From Shewanella atlantica (GTDB taxonomy: Bacteria; Pseudomonadota; Gammaproteobacteria; Enterobacterales; Shewanellaceae), in NCBI RefSeq assembly GCF_003966265.1, contig NZ_RXNV01000004.1, forward strand, positions 62,001 through 126,000: a stretch of DNA of 64,000 bases. Reading direction: 5' to 3'. The notes under the pieces are model-generated. The model had not been told where the DNA came from and searched no databases. It saw only the letters and a program-made list of their open reading frames with translations. Of the stretch, positions 29,790 to 38,379 are shown piece by piece; position 1 is the first letter of the stretch, and each line of letters starts with the position of its first letter. The translations under genes were made by a program, and so were the position numbers.

Positions 29790-30464
29790 ATGACACTGCC
29801 AACCCTATACTCTTTCAGACGTTGCCCCTATGCCATGCGGGCGCGCTTAGGGATTTATCTTTCGGGATCTCAGGTTTCCTTACGTGAGATAGTGCTTAAA
29901 CATAAACCAGAGCCCATGCTTCAGGTCTCTCCTAAAGGTACAGTCCCGGTATTAATTCTGGAAGATGATAAGGTTATCGATGAAAGTCTGGATATCATGC
30001 TATGGGCTCTGAAGCACAATGATCCAGATAATCTCTTACTTGTGGGGGAGCCACACAAGCTGGAGATAGCGAAGGCATTAATCGAGGCCAACGATAATGA
30101 ATTCAAACCTTGGCTGGATAAATATAAATATGCCGATCGACACCCTGAACTGAGCGAAGAGAACTATCGCCAACAGGGAGAGCAATTTATCGCTCAACTT
30201 GAAAACTTACTCGCTAAAAATAAACAGCTGCTGGGGCCAAAGCCCTCAATCGCCGACTTTGCTATTTTCCCCTTTGTGCGTCAATTTGCCCATGTAAACA
30301 AGCCCTGGTTCAAAGAGTCCCCCTATCTTAATGTGCAGCGTTGGCTGAGCGGTCATCTGACAAGCACCACTTTTAACCATATTATGAAGAAGTACCCCAC
30401 CTGGCTCGAGAGTGAACAGGAATTTCTCTTCGGCAAGGAATCGAAGCAAAAAGAGTTAACATAA
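29790..30464 (+). CDS. Glutathione S-transferase family protein
   Basis: This 224-residue cytosolic protein has a thioredoxin-fold N-terminal domain with RRCPYAMRARLG (a CPYA motif as in glutaredoxin-2/omega-type GSTs), the cis-Pro in KGTVPVL, and the glutathione-binding DESLDIM. An all-helical C-terminal domain follows (IADFAIFPFVRQFA). Substrate unknown. No close operon partner upstream; the DUF523 gene starts 83 bases downstream on the same strand. GrxB is a possible alternative name, but the similarity is too loose to assert. Confidence 0.85.
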   Translation: MTLPTLYSFRRCPYAMRARLGIYLSGSQVSLREIVLKHKPEPMLQVSPKGTVPVLILEDDKVIDESLDIMLWALKHNDPDNLLLVGEPHKLEIAKALIEANDNEFKPWLDKYKYADRHPELSEENYRQQGEQFIAQLENLLAKNKQLLGPKPSIADFAIFPFVRQFAHVNKPWFKESPYLNVQRWLSGHLTSTTFNHIMKKYPTWLESEQEFLFGKESKQKELT

Positions 30465-30547
30465 TCGGTTCCGTCACAGTCAATTCTACCGAAGTCCATC
30501 AAACTAGCTAAGATTAAAGTTATCGCAAAGGATGAGGGCAGATAATT

Positions 30548-31504
30548 ATGGGTGAATCCGATATACCTAAGATCAAAATAGGCATAAGCGCCTGCCTCAT
30601 GGGTGAAAAAGTGCGCTTCGACTCCGGCCATAAAAAAAATGCCTATATCAACAGCACGTTAGGTGACTATTTTGAGTTCACCTCCTTCTGTCCTGAGATG
30701 GATATCGGGTTAGGGGTTCCAAGAGAACCTATCCGTCTGGTCTCTTCAGAAGAGGGAGTAAGATGTATCGGCTCCAGAACTCCCGAATTAGATGTCACGG
30801 AGCTTCTCTATCAATCGGCAGAAAAGAAAAAAAGATGGCATGAGGAGCTATGCGGCTACATATTAAAGAAGGATTCACCCAGTTGTGGAATGGAGAGGGT
30901 TAAACTCTACAAATCGGAGATGGCAGAACGTAAAGGCGTTGGTCTGTATGCTGAACGCCTGATGGAAAACTTCCCTAACCTTCCGGTGGAGGAGGAAGGT
31001 CGACTGGGAGATGCAAGATTAAGAGAAAATTTTATTCAACGGGTCTACATCTTTTCGAGATGGAAATCAGTAAAGCAAAATGGCTTTTCACTGAGTGAGT
31101 TACAAAATTTTCATGCCCGACACAAATATATTTTTATGAGCCACGACCAGATCAGGGCTAAGCAACTGGGTAACCTGCTCGCCAATGGAAGCGCTACCGA
31201 GCTGGAGGATCTCAGTTCAACCTATCTCACCGAGATGATGGCCCTATTGAAAAAAGTCGCCAGCAGAAATAATCATGTCAACACATTGCAACATATTCAG
31301 GGGTACCTGAAAAAGCAGTTAACGGCTGACGACAAACAGGAAATGCAGGCAAGCATTGAAGCATATCGAAGAGGGTTGTTACCCTTGATAGTCCCTATTA
31401 CACTCCTGCGTCATCACTTCAGACTATACCCAAATGCCTATATTACCGAGTCCTTTTACATGCAGCCTCACCCGGGTGAACTTATGTTGTTAAATAATTT
31501 ATGA
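30548..31504 (+). CDS. DUF523-DUF1722 fusion (TudS-like / YbgA)
   Basis: The 318-residue product joins a DUF523 domain (1-150) and a DUF1722/YbgA domain (about 190-310). DUF523 shows its conserved Cys: ISACLMG, FCPEM and SPSCGMERV. In the TudS enzyme these ligate a [4Fe-4S] cluster used for thiouracil desulfidation, so a similar sulfur-removal role is possible but not shown. DUF1722 shows FHARHKYIFMSHDQ and LPLIVPITLLRHH. This two-domain order is common in gammaproteobacteria. Its stop overlaps the next gene's ATG (ATGA). Confidence 0.9.
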   Translation: MGESDIPKIKIGISACLMGEKVRFDSGHKKNAYINSTLGDYFEFTSFCPEMDIGLGVPREPIRLVSSEEGVRCIGSRTPELDVTELLYQSAEKKKRWHEELCGYILKKDSPSCGMERVKLYKSEMAERKGVGLYAERLMENFPNLPVEEEGRLGDARLRENFIQRVYIFSRWKSVKQNGFSLSELQNFHARHKYIFMSHDQIRAKQLGNLLANGSATELEDLSSTYLTEMMALLKKVASRNNHVNTLQHIQGYLKKQLTADDKQEMQASIEAYRRGLLPLIVPITLLRHHFRLYPNAYITESFYMQPHPGELMLLNNL

Positions 31505-32004
31505 TTAAGGTCCTGGTCACCGACAAAATGCAAACAAATTACTCCTATGAATGTGTCGCGCCCATGGGGGCTGAATTTGCCATCAACTTCAGGCCAGAGC
31601 TGACTCCGAAAGAGATGCTGCAACTTGGAGTATTTGGCGGCAAGTATCTGAACGACTGCACAGAAGAGTTCCCCAGCGATTGGTTTGCAGATGCGAAGCT
31701 GGCCAAACAAGAGAAAGATATCAGCCTGAATTATTTTTCTGTGAACGCCTCTCTTCCTTTAAGCGAATGGGTACGAAAGGGGTGGATCCACCCACAAGAT
31801 CCCAGAGGCTGGTTTCAATGGTACTGCCGATATTTCATGGGGAGGCGAACCGCTGAAGAGGACATTCGTCAGATCAACAGGTGGAGGTCTTTCAGTCGCC
31901 ATGCGGGGGCTGTAAGGAAGTTTTGCGAACCCTTTGACTATCAATGCCGAAAGAAACAGAGACAGGCTTTATTACACTGGGCCTACGACTCAAGAAATAT
32001 ATAG
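31501..32004 (+). CDS. Conserved protein of unknown function, coupled to the DUF523 gene
   Basis: This 167-residue protein overlaps the upstream gene by four bases, so they are translationally coupled. I do not recognise a family. It is soluble and aromatic/basic rich, with PEDKA-like segments: FRPELTPKEMLQLGVFGGKYL near the N-terminus, GWIHPQDPRGWFQWYCRYFMGRR in the middle (positions ~100-122) and a C-terminal FDYQCRKKQRQALLHW. Trp/Arg density suggests nucleic-acid or cofactor contact; that is only a guess. The pairing implies a shared pathway with the DUF523 protein. Confidence 0.82.
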   Translation: MIKVLVTDKMQTNYSYECVAPMGAEFAINFRPELTPKEMLQLGVFGGKYLNDCTEEFPSDWFADAKLAKQEKDISLNYFSVNASLPLSEWVRKGWIHPQDPRGWFQWYCRYFMGRRTAEEDIRQINRWRSFSRHAGAVRKFCEPFDYQCRKKQRQALLHWAYDSRNI

Positions 32005-32124
32005 AGATGAAGCGATATTGCCCTCTTCAGGCCCCCTCTTCTCCTAAAGGAAAATTTATCTGCATTACTAATGATTAATATGTAAATCTAATTCCAGTCA
32101 GCTATTATCACCGAGGCCTCTTAG

Positions 32125-32161
32125 TTGGATAAATACAGCATTACCGTCAATCCATTTAATC
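32125..32161 (+). pseudogene. 5' fragment of methyltransferase gene cut by the MITE
   Basis: A TTG start at 32125 (GAGG eight bases upstream) reads LDKYSITVNPFN, plus the first base of the next codon, up to the MITE edge. Removing bases 32162-32444 exactly joins it in frame to QVSKKYQDRYMDM and the methyltransferase at 32474. Confidence 0.6.
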
Positions 32162-32444
32162 ATACCAATTTGCATTAAATAATTAACCAATTCAGAGTCC
32201 CTCAGAATTTTCAATTCAAGGCGCATTGATGAAGAAATGGTTATTCCCTTTTAAGTTAATGCAAAGCAGAAGTGGGAAGTCTGAGGAACTCACGTAGTGC
32301 GACTGATGTTTAAAGCAAAGGGCAAAGCCCTCTATGCTGCACGGGATGCTTTCGATATAGAATAACTATTAGCTTCAAACATCCTACTTGCCTACAGAGC
32401 TTTGAATTCTCGCTGAATGGTCAGGTACTTAATGCAATTGGTAT
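32162..32444. mobile_element. MITE-like element, 283 bp, with terminal inverted repeats
   Basis: The left end ATACCAATTTGCATTAA (32162-32178) matches the inverted right end TTAATGCAATTGGTAT (32429-32444) with one indel. Similarity continues inward (AACCAATTCAG against GACCATTCAG). It has no transposase and no long reading frame. It splits a methyltransferase gene. No clear target duplication is visible. Confidence 0.75.
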
Positions 32445-32473
32445 AAGTTAGCAAAAAGTACCAAGACAGGTAT

Positions 32474-33040
32474 ATGGACATGGCCTTATATGACGACACC
32501 TTCGATCTTTTTTGTCAGCGACTCAATGATAAAGACCAACCTTCACTATTCGAAATTGGTTGCGGCCCTGGAAACATCTCTCAGTTTCTATTAAACCAGT
32601 GTCCCGAATTAACCATCCATGGCAGCGACCTGGCTCCAGAGATGGTTGAACTGGCAAAATTGAATAACCCGACGGCAAGGTTTGAGGTGATGGACTGCAG
32701 AGAGATACATAAGGTCGATAGCAGATACGATGCAATTATGTGTGGCTTCTGTCTCCCCTACATATCCAGAGATGATGCAAGAAAGCTAATCGCTGATGCC
32801 TCTCGTTTATTGAGAGCTGAAGGCATCATCTATCTCAGTACCATGGAAGGCGATGAGAAAGATTCAGGTTTTGATATATCCAGCTCCGGCGACAGGGTCT
32901 TCACTCACTTTCATCGAGGCGACTATTTAACCCAATACCTCACCCAGAGTGGGTTTGAGATCATCGATGTTAAACGTAAAACCTATCCTAAGGCGGATGG
33001 GAGCGAGACCACTGACCTGTTTATCGTCGCGCAGCTCTAA
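32474..33040 (+). CDS. Class I SAM methyltransferase, N-terminus lost to MITE
   Basis: The 188-residue frame has the SAM motif FEIGCGPGN at residues ~26-34, followed by DLAPEMVELA and a later catalytic region (MCGFCLPYISRDDA). Substrate unknown. In-frame codons upstream of the ATG read SKKYQDRY, typical of the N-terminal helix of this family, and run up to the MITE end, where a TAA stops the frame. So about 20-25 residues are missing. The remaining ATG at 32474 has only CAGG close by. The protein may be inactive. Confidence 0.85.
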   Translation: MDMALYDDTFDLFCQRLNDKDQPSLFEIGCGPGNISQFLLNQCPELTIHGSDLAPEMVELAKLNNPTARFEVMDCREIHKVDSRYDAIMCGFCLPYISRDDARKLIADASRLLRAEGIIYLSTMEGDEKDSGFDISSSGDRVFTHFHRGDYLTQYLTQSGFEIIDVKRKTYPKADGSETTDLFIVAQL

Positions 33041-33426
33041 CTTCTATGAGTATGCAATCACCACCTATTATGCTCATATGTGGTTAACTTCTCTCTAATT
33101 CCTATGTAACCGAGTATGTGAACTGCTTCGACAATCATCAAGCTTTCTCAGAGCACACATTCGGTTGTTTAGCGACATTTAAGCTGTGCTCCCCGCCCGA
33201 TTTGAAAGCAAAAGTTTAGTTACAAATTTTAGCGTTTAAACCGGGTAATACGGATGAATAGCCATGGCTAATATTCACCATTGGCCGTACAATATTTACT
33301 CTCTCAAATAACAGGCTCCAGCCCTGCTTATACCGATTGGTATTAGATAGTGTTTCCGTTAAAAAATCGTCATCAGGAAACAAGTCGTTATTCATTTTGA
33401 TTATATTCTTATCTTAAGAGGTATCA
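33041..33426. other. Intergenic region before the Bcr/CflA gene
   Basis: 386 bases, AT rich. One imperfect palindrome ATACCGATTGGTAT (33330-33343). No convincing gene or RNA. Confidence 0.4.
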
Positions 33427-34653
33427 GTGCAAACAGATCCAATTCAAGCGCAAACCGTTTCAAAACCCGCAATTATCTTAAACCTCGCCCTACTGATCCC
33501 TATGCTGTCGGCAATTGTGGCCATCACCCCATTGGCAATCGACATGTACCTACCGGCCATGTCGACCTTAGCCGCTAGTTTTCACTCCGACATCACCACG
33601 GTACAGCAATCTTTAAGTCTGTATTTAGCGGGTTATTCACTTGGTATGCTCAGTTTTGGGCCATTAGCCGATCGAATAGGCCGGCGCCCTCTGGTCATTA
33701 TGGGTTTGACTGGTTTTATGTTTATCAGCCTGGCATTGGCTTTTGTCACCAATATCGAACTATTTCTTACGCTGCGATTCGCCCAGGCATTTATCGGCGC
33801 CGCCGCAACCGTGGTTGTGCCTGGATATATTAAAGAGGTCTATGGGGATAATACCGCCAAAGGTATGTCCTATGTCAGCCTCATTATGATGCTGGCACCA
33901 CTGCTGGCCCCCAGCCTGGGAAGTTTAATTTTAGAGTTTGGCGAGTGGCACCTCATCTTTTTTATCTTAGCTTTCTATGCCTGCACCCTATTATCTCTGG
34001 TGCTTTGGAAACTGAAAATGCCAAGTGACAAGGATAAAGGAAGCCGTAGCAGGAAGTCCTTCTTCGGCGCCTATGCGGTCGTATTCACTAAACCCGGAGT
34101 CAAACTGCATATTGCCAGTGGCGTATTAACCTCATTTGCCTTTTTCTGCTACCTTACCGCTTCTCCCTTCGTCTATATGGAGGTATTCGGTCTGGACAAA
34201 TCTCTGTTCGCCATACTTTTTAGTACCAATGTAGGCGCTCTCATGTTGGCCAACGTGATCAACAGCCGTATCGTAGGCCGTTATGGTTCCAGAAGAATGC
34301 TCAGAGTATCGACCATACTGGCCATGCTTGCCGGTTCGGCTCTGTTTCTGGTGAACTGGTTTGGGTTGAGCCTCTATTTTACTGTCGCAACCCTTATTCC
34401 TTTCATGGGGTTTCTCGGTGTAATGTCAGTCAATGCCGACGCGATAGTATTAATGAAATTTAAACAGGAAACCGGTACGGCTACCGCGGTCATTGGCACT
34501 CTTCGTTTCGGATGCGGCGCCCTGGCGGGTCCATTATTAGCCCTGTTTTATACCGGAACCGCAGTCCCCTTCTCGGCTCTGATGTTGAGCTCTGTGGTCT
34601 TAGTCGGAGTCTGTCAGTTTTATGCTCCTACAGGTGTTCAAAACCCAAATTAA
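33427..34653 (+). CDS. Bcr/CflA family drug-efflux MFS transporter
   Basis: This 408-residue protein has 12 hydrophobic helices of the major facilitator superfamily. The loop 2-3 motif GPLADRIGRRPLVIMG and the motif C-like region (PGYIKEVYG, then LAPLLAPSLGSLI) mark the 12-TM Bcr/CflA exporters, which use the proton gradient to expel drugs such as bicyclomycin or sulfonamides. The start is GTG at 33427 with AGAGG six bases before. A lone gene; substrate unknown. Confidence 0.9.
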   Translation: MQTDPIQAQTVSKPAIILNLALLIPMLSAIVAITPLAIDMYLPAMSTLAASFHSDITTVQQSLSLYLAGYSLGMLSFGPLADRIGRRPLVIMGLTGFMFISLALAFVTNIELFLTLRFAQAFIGAAATVVVPGYIKEVYGDNTAKGMSYVSLIMMLAPLLAPSLGSLILEFGEWHLIFFILAFYACTLLSLVLWKLKMPSDKDKGSRSRKSFFGAYAVVFTKPGVKLHIASGVLTSFAFFCYLTASPFVYMEVFGLDKSLFAILFSTNVGALMLANVINSRIVGRYGSRRMLRVSTILAMLAGSALFLVNWFGLSLYFTVATLIPFMGFLGVMSVNADAIVLMKFKQETGTATAVIGTLRFGCGALAGPLLALFYTGTAVPFSALMLSSVVLVGVCQFYAPTGVQNPN

Positions 34654-35214
34654 TATCGACTGGCTTAATACCTTATACGAGAATCGCCCGGTTCTGATAA
34701 CTAAAGACTCGGATCGGGCCGAGATCTACGCGTAATAATACCAATCGACATAGTTGTCATTATGGCGTTTTTACGCCTTAGTCCTACGATAAAGGACAAA
34801 AGTAATGGTTTGCCTCTAGCCAGAATGTCATTTTTAGCCAGTGTAATGACTAATTTCGCACATTCACTGATGTTCACATCTACTTAAATTCTAAGATTTA
34901 AGCTCTCAATATTTCTCACTTTTCAGCTTATAGGCTTACATTCAGCCATTAGTCTCTATTCTGAACAGTGAATTTTTTTCATTTATTACTCTTTTTTCAA
35001 TAAAATGCTTGAAATGCGCGCTTAATTTTATATGATGAAATTCTGTTCATTTGAAACAGGTGTCGCACCTTACAAGGTGAAAGCTAACTTCATACCTTAA
35101 GTTAATCGACATATCGAGAGTTTAGGATCACCATCCAAACTCATAAATTCAAGCGATTACCGTCGCTGTAGCGAGATACTGCATACCGTAGCGGTAACTT
35201 ATGAGGGTTTACAA
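34654..35214. other. Long leader/intergenic region before ilvI
   Basis: 561 bases. It holds two adjacent hairpins, GGCGT/ACGCC (34764-34777) and GTCCT/AGGAC (34781-34797), the ilvI promoter (35009-35036), alternative short hairpins (35058-35079) and TACCG/CGGTA (35184-35196). No leader peptide rich in Ile, Leu or Val is seen. Confidence 0.5.
35009..35036 (+). promoter_or_regulatory. Sigma70-type promoter for ilvIH
   Basis: TTGAAA (35009-35014), 16 bases, TATGAT (35031-35036). It leaves a leader of about 170 bases. Confidence 0.5.
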
Positions 35215-36936
35215 ATGGAAAAGCTATCAGGCGCCAGCATGATCGTCCGTTCTCTTATTGACGAAGGCGTAAAACATATATTCGGCTATCCCGGCGGATC
35301 GGTGTTAGATATCTACGATGCCCTGCACGAAAAGTCCAAAATCGAACACATTCTCGTCCGTCATGAACAAGCTGCCGTACATATGGCCGATGGCTATGCC
35401 CGTTCTACCGGTGAAGTCGGCGTAGTACTGGTCACATCGGGCCCAGGTGCGACAAACACAATCACAGGTATTGCCACAGCCTATATGGATTCCATCCCTA
35501 TGGTGGTGATATCCGGACAGGTACCGAGTAACTTAATTGGTAATGACGCATTCCAGGAATGTGACATGATAGGTATCTCCAGACCTGTGGTTAAGCACAG
35601 TTTCTTAGTCACAGACGCAAAAGATATTCCCACCATAGTAAAGAAAGCCTTTTTTATTGCTGCCAGCGGTCGTCCGGGTCCCGTGGTTATCGATATCCCC
35701 AAAGACTGCATGAATCCGGCAATGCTACACGAGTATAAGTATCCTGATGACATCAGCATGCGCTCATATAACCCGACGACAACGGGGCACAAGGGCCAGA
35801 TCCGTCGTGGCGTTCAGGCATTGTTAAAAGCAAAGAAGCCAGTTCTGTATGTAGGAGGTGGCGCTATTATCTCCGAGTGTGACAAACAGATCCTGGCGCT
35901 ATCTGAAAAGTTAAACATTCCTGTCGTCAGCACCTTAATGGGATTGGGAGCATTTCCCGGTACCCATAAAAACAGCTTAGGCATGCTCGGCATGCATGGC
36001 TGTTATGAAGCAAACATGGCGATGCACAATACTGACCTTATCTTCGGTATTGGTGTGCGCTTTGACGACCGAACCACGAATAATATTGACAAGTATTGCC
36101 CTAACGCAACCATATTACATATCGATATCGATCCCTCGTCCATCTCGAAAACCATTCGGGTAGATATCCCCATCGTTGGCTCGGCAGAAAAGATCCTCGA
36201 TGAGATGCTATCTCAATTGGACTCGGGTGGTGAAGCAAGTTCAGATGAAGCTGCTATCGACTTTTGGTGGAGTGAGATCAGTCAGTGGCGCAGTCGTAAG
36301 AGTCTTGATTACGACAAGACCAGCGAAAGGATCAAACCTCAACAGGTGATCGAAACGCTTCATAGACTGACCAATGGAGATGCCTACGTTGCATCGGATG
36401 TAGGACAACATCAGATGTTTGCCGCACTTTACTATCCATTCGATAAACCCCGTCGCTGGATTAACTCCGGCGGGCTCGGCACCATGGGCTTTGGTCTTCC
36501 CGCCGCAATGGGGGTCAAGATGGCTAAACCCGATGAAACCGTTATCTGTGTAACCGGTGATGGCTCCATTCAGATGAACATTCAGGAGCTTTCTACGGCG
36601 CTGCAATACGATACGCCGGTCAAAATCATCAACCTCAACAACCGCTTCTTAGGTATGGTTAAACAGTGGCAGGATATTATTTATGCCGGACGCCACTCAC
36701 ACTCCTATATGGACTCGGTACCTGACTTTGCTAAAATCGCCGAAGCATACGGCCACGTAGGGATGACTATCAGTGATCCTGCTGAACTCGAATCCGGGCT
36801 GGAGAAAGCCCTGGCTATGAAAGATAAGCTGGTATTTGTCGATATTAATGTCGATGAAACTGAACACGTTTACCCCATGCAGATCCGCGGTGGTGCGATG
36901 AACGAGATGTGGCTGAGCAAAACGGAGAAAAGCTAA
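35215..36936 (+). CDS. ilvI: Acetolactate synthase large subunit
   Basis: Acetohydroxyacid synthase joins pyruvate with pyruvate or 2-ketobutyrate, the first shared step of valine, leucine and isoleucine synthesis. The ThDP sites are visible: the N-terminal Glu in [19 protein letters not shown], and [18 protein letters not shown] with [14 protein letters not shown] in the C-terminal domain. The middle FAD-binding region is present ([15 protein letters not shown]). The 573-residue protein is closest to IlvI of isozyme III in my memory. It overlaps ilvH (TAATG). SD GAGGG lies upstream of the ATG. Confidence 0.96.
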   Translation: MEKLSGASMIVRSLIDEGVKHIFGYPGGSVLDIYDALHEKSKIEHILVRHEQAAVHMADGYARSTGEVGVVLVTSGPGATNTITGIATAYMDSIPMVVISGQVPSNLIGNDAFQECDMIGISRPVVKHSFLVTDAKDIPTIVKKAFFIAASGRPGPVVIDIPKDCMNPAMLHEYKYPDDISMRSYNPTTTGHKGQIRRGVQALLKAKKPVLYVGGGAIISECDKQILALSEKLNIPVVSTLMGLGAFPGTHKNSLGMLGMHGCYEANMAMHNTDLIFGIGVRFDDRTTNNIDKYCPNATILHIDIDPSSISKTIRVDIPIVGSAEKILDEMLSQLDSGGEASSDEAAIDFWWSEISQWRSRKSLDYDKTSERIKPQQVIETLHRLTNGDAYVASDVGQHQMFAALYYPFDKPRRWINSGGLGTMGFGLPAAMGVKMAKPDETVICVTGDGSIQMNIQELSTALQYDTPVKIINLNNRFLGMVKQWQDIIYAGRHSHSYMDSVPDFAKIAEAYGHVGMTISDPAELESGLEKALAMKDKLVFVDINVDETEHVYPMQIRGGAMNEMWLSKTEKS

Positions 36937-37430
36937 TGCGTCGTATTATATCAGTATTACTTGAAAACCAACCTGGTGCACTTTCACGGGTTGTGGGTCT
37001 GTTTTCTCAGCGCGGCTACAACATTGAAACCTTAACCGTAGCGCCCACAGATGACATCACCCTGTCTCGTCTTAACATCTCTTTGGTGGCCGATGAAGCC
37101 GCACTCGAGCAGATAGAGAAGCAACTGCATAAGCTTATCGATACCCTCAAGGTTTCAAACATTACCGAATCGGATCATATCGAGAGAGAGCTGGCTCTGG
37201 TTAAGGTTAAAGCCAAAGGCAATATGCGTGATGAGATAAAACGCACTGCGGAGATCTTCCGTGGACAGGTCGTCGATATTACCGCCGATCTCTACACGGT
37301 GCAGCTGACAGGAACCAGTGAAAAACTCGATGCTTTTATTACTGCTGTCGGTGATGTGACTAAGGTCGTTGAAGTATCACGCTCTGGCGTTGTCGGGCTT
37401 GCCCGCGGCGAGAAGGCGATGAGAGCCTGA
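36936..37430 (+). CDS. ilvH: Acetolactate synthase small regulatory subunit
   Basis: IlvH activates the large subunit and mediates valine feedback. It begins with the ACT domain RRIISVLLENQPGALSRVVGLFSQ and ends with the conserved SRSGVVGLARGEKAM. The valine-site region is the early LSRVVGLFSQRGYNIE. It has 164 residues, as in E. coli. The ATG at 36936 overlaps the ilvI stop, with GGAG upstream; an in-frame start at 36909 would add nine residues inside ilvI and is not used. Confidence 0.96.
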   Translation: MRRIISVLLENQPGALSRVVGLFSQRGYNIETLTVAPTDDITLSRLNISLVADEAALEQIEKQLHKLIDTLKVSNITESDHIERELALVKVKAKGNMRDEIKRTAEIFRGQVVDITADLYTVQLTGTSEKLDAFITAVGDVTKVVEVSRSGVVGLARGEKAMRA

Positions 37431-37440
37431 TAGGCGTATC

Positions 37441-37468
37441 AAGGTTTAAGGTTTAAGGTTTAAGGTTT
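37441..37468 (+). repeat. Heptanucleotide tandem repeat (AAGGTTT)4
   Basis: Four perfect copies of AAGGTTT plus AAG directly after ilvH. No function evident; a slippage-prone tract. Confidence 0.9.
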
Positions 37469-37495
37469 AAGCACTAACTTACTAACTCACGCACT

Positions 37496-37527
37496 AAAAA
37501 GGGAGCCGATGCTCCCTTTATATTTTG
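37496..37527 (+). terminator. Rho-independent terminator of ilvIH
   Basis: AAAGGGAGC (37498-37506) pairs with GCTCCCTTT (37511-37519), followed by a T-rich stretch. Confidence 0.8.
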
Positions 37528-37609
37528 TCGATTTCTACAAACGATAAACGAGTACTGAGTCCAGGCAGATATTAATCTCGTTTAGCTTTGTCTATCACGC
37601 TAACAATAG

Positions 37610-38050
37610 TTACTCAGACTCGAGAACCCGCGATGTACCGATCTCAATTTTACGTGGCTTCAATGCCTCGGGGATCTCTCTTTGAAGATCGATATTGAGT
37701 AAGCCATTTTCAAGGTTAGCACCAACCACTGTCACATAATCGGCCAACTGGAATGTACGCTCGAAACCACGCTCGGCAATGCCTTGATAGAGGTATTTAC
37801 GCTCTTTGCCTTGCTCGGCTTTAGTGCCCTTAACCAGTAGCTTATCGCCTTCACTGGTGATATCGAGTTCATCCATTGTGAAGCCGGCAACAGCCATAGT
37901 GATACGATAACGGTTTTCGTTCAGCAGTTCGATATTATACGGGGGATAACCTGAGTTGCCTTTGTTCGAGGCCGCATGCTCTGCAAGCTGGGCTAAACGA
38001 TCGAAACCAATGGCACTACGGTATAGGGGGGTGAGATCATAATTACGCAT
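37610..38050 (-). CDS. ibpA: Small heat-shock protein, Hsp20/IbpA type
   Basis: IbpA-type proteins hold unfolded proteins during heat stress. The 146-residue product begins [19 protein letters not shown], like IbpA, and carries the alpha-crystallin domain with [20 protein letters not shown] and the end motif [13 protein letters not shown]. The start at 38050 has AAGGAT upstream. A sigma32-like promoter lies about 165 bases upstream, leaving a long 5' leader. Confidence 0.94.
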   Translation of the reverse strand: MRNYDLTPLYRSAIGFDRLAQLAEHAASNKGNSGYPPYNIELLNENRYRITMAVAGFTMDELDITSEGDKLLVKGTKAEQGKERKYLYQGIAERGFERTFQLADYVTVVGANLENGLLNIDLQREIPEALKPRKIEIGTSRVLESE

Positions 38051-38215
38051 GTGTATATCCTTTTTATAAAGCAATATAGTTAATTTATGTTGGCCAACAA
38101 ATGCAGAAATCGCTGCAATCTGTCGCACCTTTCTTTTGTCGGTTAATTCGCTTTGACCCCGAAGGCATCAAAATTGTCATTAACCCGGAACCTCATTGAG
38201 CGTCCCATAATCAAT

Positions 38216-38243
38216 ATATGTAGTCTGTTTTTTCGTTTTCAAG
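38216..38243 (-). promoter_or_regulatory. Sigma32 (heat-shock)-like promoter for ibpA
   Basis: On the minus strand: CTTGAAA (38243-38237), 13 bases, CTACATAT (38223-38216). The -35 is a perfect sigma32 match and the -10 matches CCCCATNT in most positions. Confidence 0.55.
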
Positions 38244-38264
38244 GGAAAATAGAAAATTAATTAA

Positions 38265-38300
38265 AAAGACTTTTATATTTGGAAAGACTTTTATATTGGC
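38265..38300. repeat. Direct repeat of about 18 bp
   Basis: AAAGACTTTTATATTTGG (38265-38282) is followed at once by AAAGACTTTTATATTGGC. It is just upstream of the ibpA promoter. Confidence 0.75.
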
Positions 38301-38329
38301 AGGCTTGCAGTTCAGCAAACTATAGGCAT

Positions 38330-38355
38330 AAAAAAAGCAGCCCGCAGGCTGCTTT
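38330..38355 (-). terminator. Rho-independent terminator of the 5'-nucleotidase gene
   Basis: AAAGCAGCC (38334-38342) pairs with GGCTGCTTT (38347-38355). On the minus strand seven T follow. Confidence 0.85.
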
Positions 38356-38379
38356 CTAAAGCTAAGCTATAAAGCCAAA

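Noticed and set aside
35032..35100. 22-aa ORF (MMKFCSFETGVAPYKV...) near the ilvI promoter as leader peptide
   Set aside because: It begins inside the -10 box and has no Ile/Leu/Val run, so it is not an attenuation leader.
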